Below are positions 35,050-49,723 of a DNA stretch of 64,000 bases, piece after piece. The position numbers were made by a program, and so were the translations under genes. This stretch comes from Eutypella sp. D-1 (lineage: Eukaryota; Ascomycota; Sordariomycetes; Xylariales; Diatrypaceae): contig JAJTTP010000013.1 in the NCBI GenBank assembly GCA_023313575.1, forward strand, positions 186,001 through 250,000, written 5' to 3'. Positions within the stretch are counted from its first letter, which is position 1. Each line of letters begins with the position of its first letter. The notes under the pieces are model-generated. The model ran no database searches and was not told the DNA's origin. It saw only the letters and a list, made by a program, of their open reading frames with translations.

Positions 35050-35775
35050 ATGGCGGCGAGCAACGTCGAACAGAAGCTAGAGGAGCTGGAGATCACCAAC
35101 GACTCGGGAACAAAGGACACCGAGATTGACGATGTCGAAATGGACAAAGACGGCGAAAACGCAAGCGAGGAGAAGAACGGTGTACAATGGGAAACTCTCC
35201 TCAAGCTTATCAGCCAGCGCGTAGACGAGGCGATAGAGGCGGACAAGGAAGCGCACGAGGCCAGGACTACAGAGGAGCACGATCGTTACTTTCGGGCCGT
35301 ATTCGACAAACTCCTTGATGAGGCAGCATCCCGGGACGACATCCCCAACGCAGTCACGCGCCCACCTCTCAAGGAGCTTACTCTGACGTTTTGCCACAGC
35401 TCCCTGGCTGGCCAGTGCCCCTGCTGTCTCGATTTCCTCGAACTCCCCACGGCGGCTGTCCGGGCGGGCGATGACGACCACGACGGGGTCACAAAGGCCC
35501 ATGTGATCAAAGCACTTCGTGACCACCTGCATCCCGAGCCGTCGGCCCTTGACAACGACGACGACGCGCCGGATTCGGAGCGTCCCAAGATCACACTGCT
35601 GAACTTCTGCTGGATGAATAGCGCCATGGGTGGATTGGTAGACGACGCATTATTTGTGTATTATGGCCGTTCGGACGACGATTCCTCATCGACGAGATCG
35701 GCGCTGGGAGAGGATGGTCACGAGGGCCCGAAGCAGTCGCAGGACGACGACGAGGAGATCAGCGAGGAAGAGTAA
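35050..35775 (+). CDS. Acidic unknown protein, 241 aa
   Basis: A single exon starting at ATG 35050 in a good context (GAACATGGCG). Residues 1-50 and the last 40 are strongly acidic (for example DDDEEISEEE at the end). The middle is more ordered, with FCHSSLAGQCPCCLDFLELP, a short CPCC cluster, and LNFCWMNSAMGGLVDDALFVYYGR. No signal peptide or membrane segment. I do not recognise the family; it could be a nuclear or nucleolar acidic factor. Codon use and a clean long frame support a real gene. Confidence 0.72.
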   Translation: MAASNVEQKLEELEITNDSGTKDTEIDDVEMDKDGENASEEKNGVQWETLLKLISQRVDEAIEADKEAHEARTTEEHDRYFRAVFDKLLDEAASRDDIPNAVTRPPLKELTLTFCHSSLAGQCPCCLDFLELPTAAVRAGDDDHDGVTKAHVIKALRDHLHPEPSALDNDDDAPDSERPKITLLNFCWMNSAMGGLVDDALFVYYGRSDDDSSSTRSALGEDGHEGPKQSQDDDEEISEEE

Positions 35776-36150
35776 GGGGTGTTTCGTCTTTTTTCAAGTC
35801 ACTTTTAAATAATTTAAAACAGCGTTCACTTTATCAGCGGTTTGTTCCCAGAAGATTTATCGTGAATAATTATGATATAATGTACCCCATACTGAAACTA
35901 TTGCTATGAATCCATCTAGGTCTAAATTACGTAAAACTCAGCATTAAAACTTGTAGGGCGAACTTAATGGCCTTTGGCCACTTATCTAGGATCACGCAGT
36001 CTAATATGACTTAGGATCGGAGAATGGAAGAGGTTTATGTTAGTCCTAGGTTTGCCTACGAAGTGGCACAGGACGTGCTTGTGCTAGGAAGGCGGCGAGG
36101 AAAGGAGGTGGCGCTGTGGGCCTCTCTACTCCATTTTTGGTGCCCCTTCA
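35776..36150. other. Intergenic between convergent genes
   Basis: AT-rich 3' flanks of the acidic protein gene (plus) and the pseudokinase gene (minus). Nothing else seen. Confidence 0.6.
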
Positions 36151-37812
36151 CTAAACAGAGATGCTGTCAAGCCTGAAAAGGACCTTCTCGATAAACCGAA
36201 CTCCAATCAAGATGCCATCCTCATCTGTCATGTCATCTCCGAAATCCTCGTTGTCCTCGTCAGTGCAGGTGAGACATGTGACCACCACTTGGGCATATTT
36301 CTCCCCTGCTCGCTCCGGGAGCTTGGTCCGCGCCATCATCACCAAGTGGTCCTGGATACGTCGGCTAACTGTCGAAAGATCACCTGAGCCAGGGCCGAAA
36401 TCAGATAGAGTTAGACCCAACGCTGCAGATGGGTGTTTTGTGGCGGCGTCCCCTTCTTCGCAGTAGTCCACAAAGCTGTCCCAGAGTCCCAACTCCAATA
36501 GACAGACTCCAAGGCTGTATATGTCGTGCTGCATTGAGTAATCCTCCTGGGCATATATCCCTTGCCTCTGCGGGTGGCGGTAAAGATTCGTTTCCCACGC
36601 AATGTCGCCCTTGCGTAGTGTTTGATGGTCGGTGCTGCGGAACGAGTCGAACCCCATGAGGTACGCGGTTCCCATGGGCGACTTCTTATCCGGGAACACC
36701 AGTATGGTTTCCGGTCTAATGTTTTTATGCACGAAGTCGCACGTGTGCACGAAACTGATTGCCTTCGCGAGATGACGCGCAATCTCGACTCTCCTTGTCA
36801 AAGTAATGGACGACTTGGAGAGCAGCTGTGCGCGAAGACTGGTTGCCTGCGCGCCCTCTACTGGCGGGTGGAAAATGAGATCTATCGAAGTGAGAAGCAT
36901 ACTGTTCTCATGCTTGCGCTTGACCAAGCCCTGACATTTGAGCATATTGAATGTCTCTGGTTCGACCTGCTTCAGTTTCTTGGCTAATGTTTCGGCATTA
37001 GTCCGGGCCTGGAGAATGTTTACACCTGAGGTGCAGTCGATTGAATCCATCATGAAGATCTTGTGGGATCCGGACCGTTCAATAGTCTGAACAGTAGAGA
37101 ACGGAAGGCTAGTCGCTGTCTTCCATTCCAGCCCATTGGTAGGCAAGTTGATGTGTAAGTCGGTATTCGAATCTCCTTTCAGGATCTGGCGTAAAGTCCG
37201 GGCAGTTTCTAGTGAGGCGGGAGTGGCCGGACCGCCACTTACCGCTGTCGAGACGTCCTCATCCAATTGGGTGCTGTCCGGGGAGCGTTCATGGTCGCCC
37301 AACAAGGTCGAATCGATTTCTTTATCTGCAACGCGGAGAACAAGGTACCACGTTGGTTCGAATATACGTTGCCACCTCTCCATGTCAGCAATGGCGGTGT
37401 CCAAGGTATCTCGCATCATGAGGTATTTCCATCTTTTGACTCCCTTAGCCGTCGAATTCTGGGTCTGTTTGCCCTTCAAAGTAGACTCTATCTTGGTGAG
37501 TGCCGTCACGAGCTTTGTCTGCAATACATTGAACACCTCTAGGTAAATCTGGCAGTGTTCCTCTCTAAGAGATGAGAGGACCCGCCTGAGGATGTCGATC
37601 TGTAAGGAGGTTCGCATCCAGACAGCTTCAACGTAAATGATCATGGCGTTAACTTCCTCATTAGCTTTCTTGAATGCCCGATATGCCTCAACCAATTCTT
37701 TTCCGTACCTATCATTTGTTAGCAAGTTACACCAGAGGGGTACTCGAGGGTGCTACTTGAGGCAAAGATCCGCTCCTGCGATAGCCGCCAATACGAGTTC
37801 TGCAGAACTCAT
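36151..37812 (-). CDS. HeLo-like helical N-terminus fused to a pseudokinase
   Basis: Exon 1 (37812-37757) and exon 2 (37708-36151) are joined over a 48-nt intron (donor GTAGCA, branch TTGCTAAC, GATAG), giving 537 aa. The splice restores the N-terminal motif LAAIAGADLCLKYGKELVEAY, typical of fungal proteins whose N-terminal helical domain resembles the prion-inhibition/HeLo group. Residues 20-155 are helical. A kinase-like C-lobe lies at about 315-475 with FVHKNIRPETILV where HRDxKPxN is expected, LMGFDS in place of DFG, and an intact DIYSLGVCLLELG helix. With both catalytic Asp positions changed it should be catalytically dead. It is divergently transcribed from the kinase-RING gene, 458 bp away. 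The HeLo relation is inferred by pattern, not by alignment. Confidence 0.82.
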
Positions 37813-38270
37813 CTTGTCCTACTTAGTCCAGGTCGTCCTAGGAGGAATCTAAGAATGGAGAGATATGTATATTACGAACAAGAATGCATCGTAGAAATAG
37901 CCTTGACCAAGTCAGCATTTATTATATAGGCTGTTCTACGACCCTGCAAGACATTATGTACATAGCTCCAGAGGGTGTGGTTTTATGGCTACCTACTTAA
38001 GTAGGTATGCATCCCTAACAGAGTACTACCTAACCAGTCACAGCCCCCTTCTGCCTGGTGTGCTTACCAAGTAACCATTTTAATTCACAATCGCCAGCAG
38101 GGTCCCCTCTCCGACGCTGAGAATTTTATTTCCTGCATAATATATCGAGGCTATGCTACTCACCTATTTCCCCTGAATCGCGACCCAAACTCAATCCAAA
38201 TGCTCACTTATAAGCGCTCAAAGACACAGCCTATCCTTGAACCTCGAGGCTGTAAATAGACACCGAAGAT
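37813..38270. promoter_or_regulatory. Bidirectional promoter region of the pseudokinase / kinase-RING1-IBR pair
   Basis: Only 458 bp separate the two divergent start codons. No clear TATA or binding site can be assigned to either side, but shared control is likely from the spacing. Confidence 0.5.
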
Positions 38271-40816
38271 ATGCGCCAGCCACGAATTCTACCAGACCTT
38301 GTGACCGACTCCAAGCTCGACACCAACATCACTCCCGAATTTACCGAACATATATCGTATACGTCGGGCCTGTCGGCGCGTCGCGTGACGACGAGCGAGC
38401 GTTGGATACGGGATGGACCGGGATCCCTCCTGGGAAGCGGTGCGTATGGAACCGTTTACCTCGAGAAATGCGGGGATACGGTGCGCGCAGTGAAGGAGAT
38501 CAAGAAACACGCGCAGGCCGGTGAAGAGCTGGACTATTTTAGAGAATTAGAGGCGATCATGAAGTTCTCGCATGAGAGAGTGAGCACCTCACCATATCCA
38601 GATTAATATTCGCGTGTATTAATGGCGTCCTAGTATCGTCACTGCTTCGTACGATCGTATGGCTGGTTTGCGTCCGAATACAGTATCTCCATCACGATGG
38701 AGTACATTCCGCATGGCGATCTTCAACGTCACTTGACACGACCTTTGCCAGAAGCTGAGGCAATACGGATCATTGCGCAAGTCAATGAAGGTCTCGGTTA
38801 TATGCATGAAAACAGTTTCATTCACAGGGACTTGAAGCCAGGAGTAAGTCTCCACTACTGCCGTCTCGAAGGCATATCGGTAACAGAGGCACATAGAACA
38901 TTATGGTCGTCCATCCTTCCCCTCATTGGTTCGTCAAAATATCCGATTTCGGTATCAGCAAACGCAGGCAGCAGGACGCCGCACAGTCCCAGACTTCTTG
39001 CAGAGGGACTATTGGTTACGCTGCTCCGGAGGCTTTGGGCATGTTTGATGGTGCGAGAGACGTCGCCCCATTTGCCGCGGATATGTGGTCACTAGGTGTG
39101 CTTGCTCACTGCCTTCTCACCGAACACATACCATTTAAAACCGTGGCCAACCTGATGCAGTATGCAGAAGGCAAGGCAGAATTTCCAGGCACCCATTTGA
39201 TGGGTTGCATGGTTAGCGACAATGGCCAGGATTTTGTGCGACAACTCTTAGCTCCCTGTCCAGATGATAGGCTATCTTTCTCCTCAGCTAGTTGTCACTC
39301 ATGGCTAGAGTCCTACACAGACGAGTAAGTTAGACGACTCCAATTCCACGAAACGTACTAATTGATCAGTTCTCTCCAGCCGTATGTTGCACCAGCAGAC
39401 ATCGAGTTTACTAATGATCGTTATGTTACTGAAGCGTCAGCTTCATGGAGCACTTGCGGTAATGAGGCGCAACCGACGCTTCAGCCGCAAGGAAGGCTGG
39501 CGCCTCAAATGGAAGACATACAATCAAACACGCGAGATAGCCCAGGAGATACCACGCTTTCCAATAACGAACATTTGGAGTCTTCGACTACCAATGAGCT
39601 AACAAATGGTTTCGGCGATGACCCGATGATCGAGCCGGAGACTAGGATGAACTATTTACCACCTCAAGTTCAGGATTGCCCGGAAGACTCCGAATGTGAG
39701 GACAATAGCGAAGGACATTCAAGTTCCCCTAAGCCAGCTAGTGACCCTGATAGGCCCGTATGGACACCTCAGCCTGAATCGATCGCTACAACATCTAAGC
39801 AAATGGTCGTTCGCGGAGCAACGCGCAATTGTAAGGGAAACTCTAAGGAAGTCACAATTCAAGCAGCATGGCACTATCGCGACCGCTTCCTTCAACGGAT
39901 TCTCCATGTGGATTATGATCCAAGCTTGGTTCAGGCCGTCGTCCCAAGAATTTCTCTAGGCCACACACTCAATCGTACTTTAGGCCATACCCCAGACGAC
40001 CGTTCCACTAACAGCTTGAGTTACTACTCGTCTTCCAGCGACACTGCAAATTCAAGAACATGGCTCCAGGATCATCAAACTCACAGTGGAGATGCTTGGT
40101 CTGATACTGGTTCTGGCGGCTCATATACCAGTGCCCTCAACAGATTTTACAAGTTAGACCACACCCCCAGCGCCTATAAGACGGGAAGCAGAAATATATT
40201 TGCCTGGGCGACATTCGAGTCAGGACCACCAAAATACCTATTAATCGAGGCCTCGACCGGTTTCCGGATCCCTCAAGCGACGTTGTCGTGCAAAAAGTGC
40301 GCTAGGCCGTGCGGGTGGTATCTGTTGAGACGGCTTCAATGCGGGCATTACCACTGCGAGACGTGCTTGCAACATGTTTTCAGCATGGCGTTAACCCACC
40401 CGGACCTAATGCCGCCTCGTTGCTGCGGCGCTTCCATCAATCTACGACACATAGCCGAGCTATTCGACGAGCAGTTCAATACATACTGGTGTAATGCCTT
40501 CTCTAAGTACACCGGAGTCACGTGTCCCCGGCGGGATTGTCGCAGCTCATTCGTACCGACGGACCCGTTCTTAAGCGATCTTGGAAAAAGATGGACCAAA
40601 TGCGATAAGTGTGATACTCGCATATGCTTGATCTGCAAAGGCTATTCGCATCGACCATCAGAGAAGTGCCCCCGTGAGAGGACACGGCGGGCTACTGAGA
40701 AAGCTAAGAATGAATACCCGAATGGTAGATTCGCCGCCTTCAATGGGGTGAAATACGCCCGGCCGAGCGAGGGGGAATACGTGCAGCAGAGTGGGGTGAA
40801 TGCACGCGCATCATGA
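38271..40816 (+). CDS. Ser/Thr protein kinase fused to a RING1-IBR module
   Basis: Four exons (38271-38579, 38634-38843, 38897-39324, 39370-40816) give 797 aa. All three introns are 45-54 nt with good donors (GTGAGC, GTAAGT, GTAAGT), and each join keeps frame. The kinase domain (about residues 50-312) has glycine loop GSGAYGTVYL, AVKEIKK, HRDLKPGN (restored by splicing), SDFG and GTIGYAAPEA, so it looks active. A disordered linker (about 320-590) follows. The C-terminal Cys/His module has RING1 ligands near C623, C626, C640, H642, C645, C648, C667 and C668. The IBR ligands follow as C701-x4-C706-x20-C727-x2-C730-x4-C735-x2-C738-x4-H743-x5-C749. No RING2 (Rcat) follows; the protein stops 48 residues later. 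A kinase-ubiquitin-ligase link in signalling is inferred. Confidence 0.85.
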
Positions 40817-44196
<3,380 letters not shown>

Positions 44197-46369
44197 GAGC
44201 TCTAACCGGGCCCGTCGACACCCAATGCCCCAACCGTTGTGTTATGATATCGCCTATTGCTCTCCGTCTCCTTCGTTCCGATACTCAATCCGCTACATCT
44301 ACTTGCCTTCGACCGCGCAATATTCCACAACCCCGATGATTACGAACTATGCTCTCTTTTCCTTCCGTATCGCCCGCGCAATCCAATCAATCCATCAAAC
44401 CGCAAAACACGCACGCCTCTTCCCTAGCTTTTTTTTTCTCTCGATTTTTACGACGTGTATCATGACCAATCTACCTTACCTACCTTAACCTGCCCGTCCT
44501 CTCAACCACGTACCGCGCAATGGCGATATAACGGGGTCGCATATATAATATCAACAAAAAACCTCCTCCATCCATCCCTAATTGCCTGCCTACCTACCTA
44601 CCTACCTTGTGTCTTACTTCGAAGCGGTTCGGTCGGTCAAGACGCGCGCAACCTTACCCGGCCCGGCCTGGCAAGACGGAACTTCTTTCTCGAAACCTGC
44701 TTCCTCGTCGCATGCTATTTATTTTTTTTCTCTCCTACAGATCCATATGTGCTTTTGCTTTGCTATGTTTATACCCGCAGTTGCGGCAAGGAAAGGGAAG
44801 GAAAGGTGTGGCTAAGGGGGGTGGTGGTTAAAGGGGGGGTTGTGGTTGAGCTACGGGAAGGGGACTGGGGAGGTTTGGGGAGCGGCCTTGTTTGTCTGTG
44901 TACCTAGGCATGATTTTTTTTTTCGAGGCAAAGGGGGAAGGGGAATGCGTACATATAATCAGGCTTACCCACCCCCTCCCCCTCTCACGGGAGGTCTCAT
45001 CAGAAAGAAACATGTCGAGCCAGGCAGGTTCATATATTAGGCAAGCCAACCAACCGGCCGGGCGTGGGGTTGCCGCGTGTAAGATAGGCAAACAGACAAG
45101 ATAGCACAGCACATGATCAAGGACAGAGAGAAAGAAAGAGAGCAAGCACACCACACAGTATTCGCGTGCGCGTGTAATAAATATCGTGCGTAGTCAGTTC
45201 TCTATACCCGACAGCAGGCAGACAGACAGATAGACAGATAGACAGATAGTAAAGCGGGCAGACGGCAGAACCCGAGATTATATATATCATCTCTTTTTTT
45301 TTCCTTGATTTTATGAGCGAAAAGAAACACCCCCCCCCCCCCCCCCCCCAAAAAAATAAACACGAACAGAACTTCTATTTTCCTCTTCTTTCATCTTATC
45401 TACCTTCTACATATATCGCTATCGCCATCGCTATCGCTACCATCATCATCGCATCACGTAATAACGATACGGAATAAGGGCTTGGGTTGGGTTGGGTTGG
45501 GCTTCAGTCGACTGTTTTTCCCTTGGATTGGACTAGCTGGGCTAAATAGATAGATAGAGAGAGGGAGACAGAGAGAGCGAGAGAGAGAGAGAGGTAGAGA
45601 TAGAAACAGGACGGAGGCGCAAAAATGGAGGTCGGGGTCAGGTAGGCTAGGTAAGTAGATGGGTAGGTAGGTAGATGGGAAAGGAAGGGCTACATATGTA
45701 GGTAAAGAGTAAGGATACAGTGAATTCGGGTTCTTGGTATGCGCGCGCTTGTGTGTGTGTGTATAGGGAGGGCGTATATTAAGTTTAAGTTCTTATGTTT
45801 CTTCCCTCTTCCTTTTTTGGCTTTGCTTCTCTAATTCCTTCCTTTTACTCTTACCCCCTGTGATGAGGGGCTTTCGTGGGATTATGGGTGGTAAAGCATA
45901 GCCATGTTATATATACGTATGATGTGATCCCGGGTTCCCAGCATCTTAACTTCAAAAAGAAAAAAATCAGGAAGAAAACCAGAGAATTGGGCGTAACATG
46001 CAGATACCCATACTCCCCACCCACACTATCACTGCCGTAGTTGAATATATATAATGCACATAAACATAACGTGACGTAACTTGTTTCTATTCATAATGTC
46101 CTGTCCGAATGAATATCTAAATCTGCTGGATAGAACCCCCCCTAGCGCCATCGCCGATGAAAGACGTAAGAAAATGCCTTGCCGGTCCAGTAAACCCATC
46201 CCCTATGCCCATATCCCGTCCGTAACAAGAGAGGAACAAGACAGAAACTAAAAAGTAAAGAAAAGAAAAGGGGAAAAAAACCAGGCAAAACACCACCCCG
46301 GCATTCAAGGCCGCTCATATCTACACATACCCATCACCTCATACACGAGCAGACCAAACCCCATCGCCA
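44197..46369. other. Intergenic between convergent genes, rich in simple repeats
   Basis: 3' flanks of ArfB (plus) and SSN3 (minus). It contains GATAGACA units near 45,225-45,250, a run of 20 C at 45330-45349, CGCTAT/CATCGC repeats, GGGTT units near 45,485, and GA-rich and TAGG-rich repeats. No gene is supported. Confidence 0.6.
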
Positions 46370-47806
46370 TCAACCCTCCTTAACCCTCTTAGCAGGCCTG
46401 ACGAGCGAATCATCCGGGAGCCCCGAGCGCTTCGTGCCGGGGAGGCTGCTCGTACGGATATCGTTATCGTCCTGGCTGACGCGGCGCTGCGGATACGAGA
46501 CCTTGAGGCCCTCGAAGCAATTATTGCTGACCCCCACTCCGCTCCCCCCAAGGGAAGAAGAACCCCCACCGGTGAAGAACGGATGCTGTAGTGCCTGGGC
46601 CGCCGTGAGCCGTTTCTCCGGGTCGTATTCTAGGAGGCCCGCGAGAAGCTTGTAGCCCTCGGATCCGAGGGCCGCGAGGCTGTTCGGGTTTGGCGTCGAG
46701 GACGAGGAGTGGGTTCCTGAAGAGGAGTTGACTGTGTTCCAGTACCATTTCTCGAGCTGCGAGGTCGTGGCCGCCGCGGAGGCCGCGGAGCCCCGGCCGC
46801 CGCCGCTGCCGCCGTGGTGGCCGTAATGGCCGTGGTGTCCGCCATGGTGGCCGCCGCCATGATGGCCACCGCCGCCGTGGTGTATAGGCGGGGGCTGCAG
46901 GGTGCTGAGGTTGTTGTATTCGGGCATGCTGCTGAGGAAAGGCCAGCGGTCCTTAGTGGGCAGGCCCATGATGTCGACGATGCGCTGCATCTGGTTGCGC
47001 TGAAAGGGGACGGTCTTCTTGTCCATCTTGGCCTCCTCGCCCTTGAAGATGGGGCGAAGGGACAGGAGCTCGGCGAAGATGCAGCCGACGGCCCACATGT
47101 CGATGGCGGGGGTGTAGTGGCGGGAGCCGAGCAGGAGCTCGGGGGCACGGTACCAGATCGTGACGACGACCTTATCGCCCGTGAAGAGGCTGTGCAGGGG
47201 CTTGTAGAAGAGGCGGGCGAGGCCGAGGTCGCCGATCTTGACGCGCCCCGACGACGTCACCATGATGTTGGCCGGCTTGAGATCGCGGTGCAGTACCCAG
47301 TTGCTGTGTAGGTACTGACAGCCGTTGAGGAGCTGGAACATGATGGAGCGGACCGTGGAGGCCGGGATCGCCTGCCGCGGCTGTGTCTGCGTGTGGTGGT
47401 GGATGATCTGCAGCAGGTCGTGCTCGGCGTATTCGAACACCATGAAGATGCACTTGTCCTCGAGGATGATCTCCACCAGCCGGATTACGTTGTCGTGGTT
47501 CAGCTCCGAGCACAGCGCCATCTCCCGCACCGCCGACTGCGAGATCCCCGAGTACTGCACCTGCTCCCCTTCCTTGTCCGGCTTGAACTTCTTGATCGCG
47601 AACTCCCCGACCTGTCCCTGCCGCCCGATCGCCTTGTACACCCGTCCGTAGGTCCCGCTACTAATGAACCCGATCACCTTGTACCGGTCCACCACCCGCA
47701 CTTTGGACTGGTACCCATTTCCGCCCTTGTCGTGGGGATCTACTGAGGGTGTTAGCCGGTTCCCCAGGACTGATATAGTTTGAGGGGCGATTGCTCTGTA
47801 TGACAT
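46370..47806 (-). CDS. SSN3: Mediator cyclin-dependent kinase Ssn3 / Srb10 (CDK8)
   Basis: A single exon of 478 aa. It is the kinase of the Mediator CDK8 module in the nucleus, partner of cyclin C (Ssn8), and phosphorylates Pol II and activators. Motifs are glycine loop SSGTYGRVYKA, AIKKFK, a PSTAIRE-like helix SQSAVREMALC, HRDLKPANIMV, GDLGLARLF (DLG instead of DFG) and TIWYRAPELLLG. The SRHYTPAIDMWAVGCIFAELL segment, with the MDKKTVPFQRNQ insertion, is diagnostic for fungal Ssn3. Unusually, a His/Gly-rich stretch (about residues 308-335) interrupts the C-lobe before the KWYWNTV segment. The start is the first ATG, with no intron needed. Confidence 0.95.
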   Translation of the reverse strand: MSYRAIAPQTISVLGNRLTPSVDPHDKGGNGYQSKVRVVDRYKVIGFISSGTYGRVYKAIGRQGQVGEFAIKKFKPDKEGEQVQYSGISQSAVREMALCSELNHDNVIRLVEIILEDKCIFMVFEYAEHDLLQIIHHHTQTQPRQAIPASTVRSIMFQLLNGCQYLHSNWVLHRDLKPANIMVTSSGRVKIGDLGLARLFYKPLHSLFTGDKVVVTIWYRAPELLLGSRHYTPAIDMWAVGCIFAELLSLRPIFKGEEAKMDKKTVPFQRNQMQRIVDIMGLPTKDRWPFLSSMPEYNNLSTLQPPPIHHGGGGHHGGGHHGGHHGHYGHHGGSGGGRGSAASAAATTSQLEKWYWNTVNSSSGTHSSSSTPNPNSLAALGSEGYKLLAGLLEYDPEKRLTAAQALQHPFFTGGGSSSLGGSGVGVSNNCFEGLKVSYPQRRVSQDDNDIRTSSLPGTKRSGLPDDSLVRPAKRVKEG

Positions 47807-49667
47807 GTTGACGAGAAGGAGGTGGGGAGGGGGGGGGGGGATTAGGGTAGAGTTAAATCAAATGGGTAGTAGATTAAGGGGAAGAGAGCAGGCCGCATGA
47901 TAAAGACATGGAATGCAGTATCAGGTCAACTGCAGCCTAGCCTAGCCCAGTTATACATGGGGTCGAGAACCATCCCTCATCCCTGGCAGTGCTACCGTAA
48001 CACAAAGCACCGGTCCAACTAAGCCATAAGTGGTGCGACAAACACAGGCAGACACACTTGGAGAAACCGCCGCAGCACAAACAACACAAGACGACGCTGA
48101 TGTCCGTCTAGTGTTATTCTGAACTACACTACCCGGCCACCACACCAGGCCGAATCCGCGAGATGGGGATGGGGATGGATGGTTCGAAGTTTTCCACCAG
48201 TTAAGATATGTTTCGGAGAAGGGGGGGGGGGGGGGGGGGCGCATGAACGAGCGAGAAAACCTCCCTTACCTTCGAACGCAGACTGCACACTCCGCTTCAA
48301 CGTGCCGGCTCTGCCCGGTCCAGACCCCGGCCCTGAAGGGGGATTGGTGAGACTCATGATTTGTCGTGGTGTTGTGGCGGAGACAACAATAAGGAGAGCA
48401 AACGGGTAGGGAAAAAAGAAAGCCGTCCGTCCGTCCCGCTCCACTCCCGCTTGCCAAGACCCTCCCCCCTTTTCCTTTGGGTTCGGCTGCGTGCGCGCGC
48501 TGGAGTGGGACAAGGTGAGTCCGATTTTTGACCCGCAGGGGGGCGAAGGCTGACTGATTGATCAGCTCAGCTAATGCCCGCCCTTCTCGAAGCTAGGTTC
48601 CCGAAGAGAACAGCAGCAGCAGCGAACCGGGTAGTAGGCACAGCTCCCCCAAATGAAGCCACTTAATACACACGCACCCAAAAGGCTCTTTCTTGAGAGA
48701 TATACCCGGGGTAGGTAGGTAGGAAATAGAGATCGGGGGGGTTTAGACGATTTAACCCCAGAGGTTTGGTGAAAGATGCGTGCTAACAACAGCGCAGCCC
48801 TTTGTTTTTAAGCAGTTTACCCTGAGATACGGGTATGAACCTTGTAAAAGGGGCTTGGGGGGGGGGGGGGTGGTGAACAGAAAGGGTTAAGTTAGTAAAT
48901 ATTATTATGATTAAAAAAAAGCCCTTGAAATTCCACCAAAGGCAGGATGCTGTACGTGTCTTCAGTACCAACCTAGAGTTCCAAAGAGGGAGAAATTAAA
49001 TATCAAAAAAAGATGATAGGGGCGGATGGTTTGGCTTGGTCTATCTATCTATGTGTAAGTAGGTTGGCAGATGAGGTTAGGTGAGTTGCTTAGTGATCGT
49101 CATATGCAGTTCATGGATCTTATCCAAGCCACAGGTGGTTGGTTGGGCCCCGGTTCTTCCTGGTTTAGGTACGGAGTAAATAAAGGAGGTCCCGGGACTC
49201 CGGTGTGGCTGGTGTATAATGTGGCTTAGATACCGAATTACAAGTAGGTACCTATATCTAACCAGTGAAATAAGGTATACTTCGCGTAGTTACACCTCCC
49301 CTTCTATAACACTTTGCCTATCCCTATTCAACATTCTATTGTCAAGAGTATAGTTGATTCGATACAGTTGGTACGATTTGCCTTTACAGTAGTAGAAGTT
49401 TAGCAAAATGATAGGCTTTACGCTTTGCTTCCTGTAGTATACCTAAAATCAAATGTTGGCGTGCTCAAACTGACAAATGTTGGATTCATAAACTACGTTA
49501 AGTTTCTAGACGAGGGGACCGCAATAACAACAACTTCGACAGCGGGCCAGGATTCCGCTACCATAGGTAGGACAGTGATTTTTTTCAACTATGCAGACTC
49601 ATCGTTCTCGAACGACACAACACGACACTTAGTTAAACTTTGGACAAGGTTCATCACACCAACACGC

Positions 49668-49698
<31 letters not shown>

Positions 49699-49723
49699 AC
49701 AACCCCCGCCTATCGCCTATCAC
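47807..49723. other. Intergenic; promoter of SSN3 and 3' flank of ARP2
   Basis: No gene supported. Contains a 19-G run (48221-48239), another G run near 48,858-48,871, and a (TC)n microsatellite of about 24 bp near 49,668-49,693 close to the ARP2 stop. Confidence 0.55.

Noticed and set aside
45481..45510. GGGTT units resembling a telomere repeat
   Set aside because: Only about three units of GGGTT, not TTAGGG, within a simple-repeat-rich 3' region; no chromosome end here.
46814..47311. 165-codon plus-strand frame antisense to SSN3
   Set aside because: Produced by high-GC third positions of the kinase gene; no independent features.
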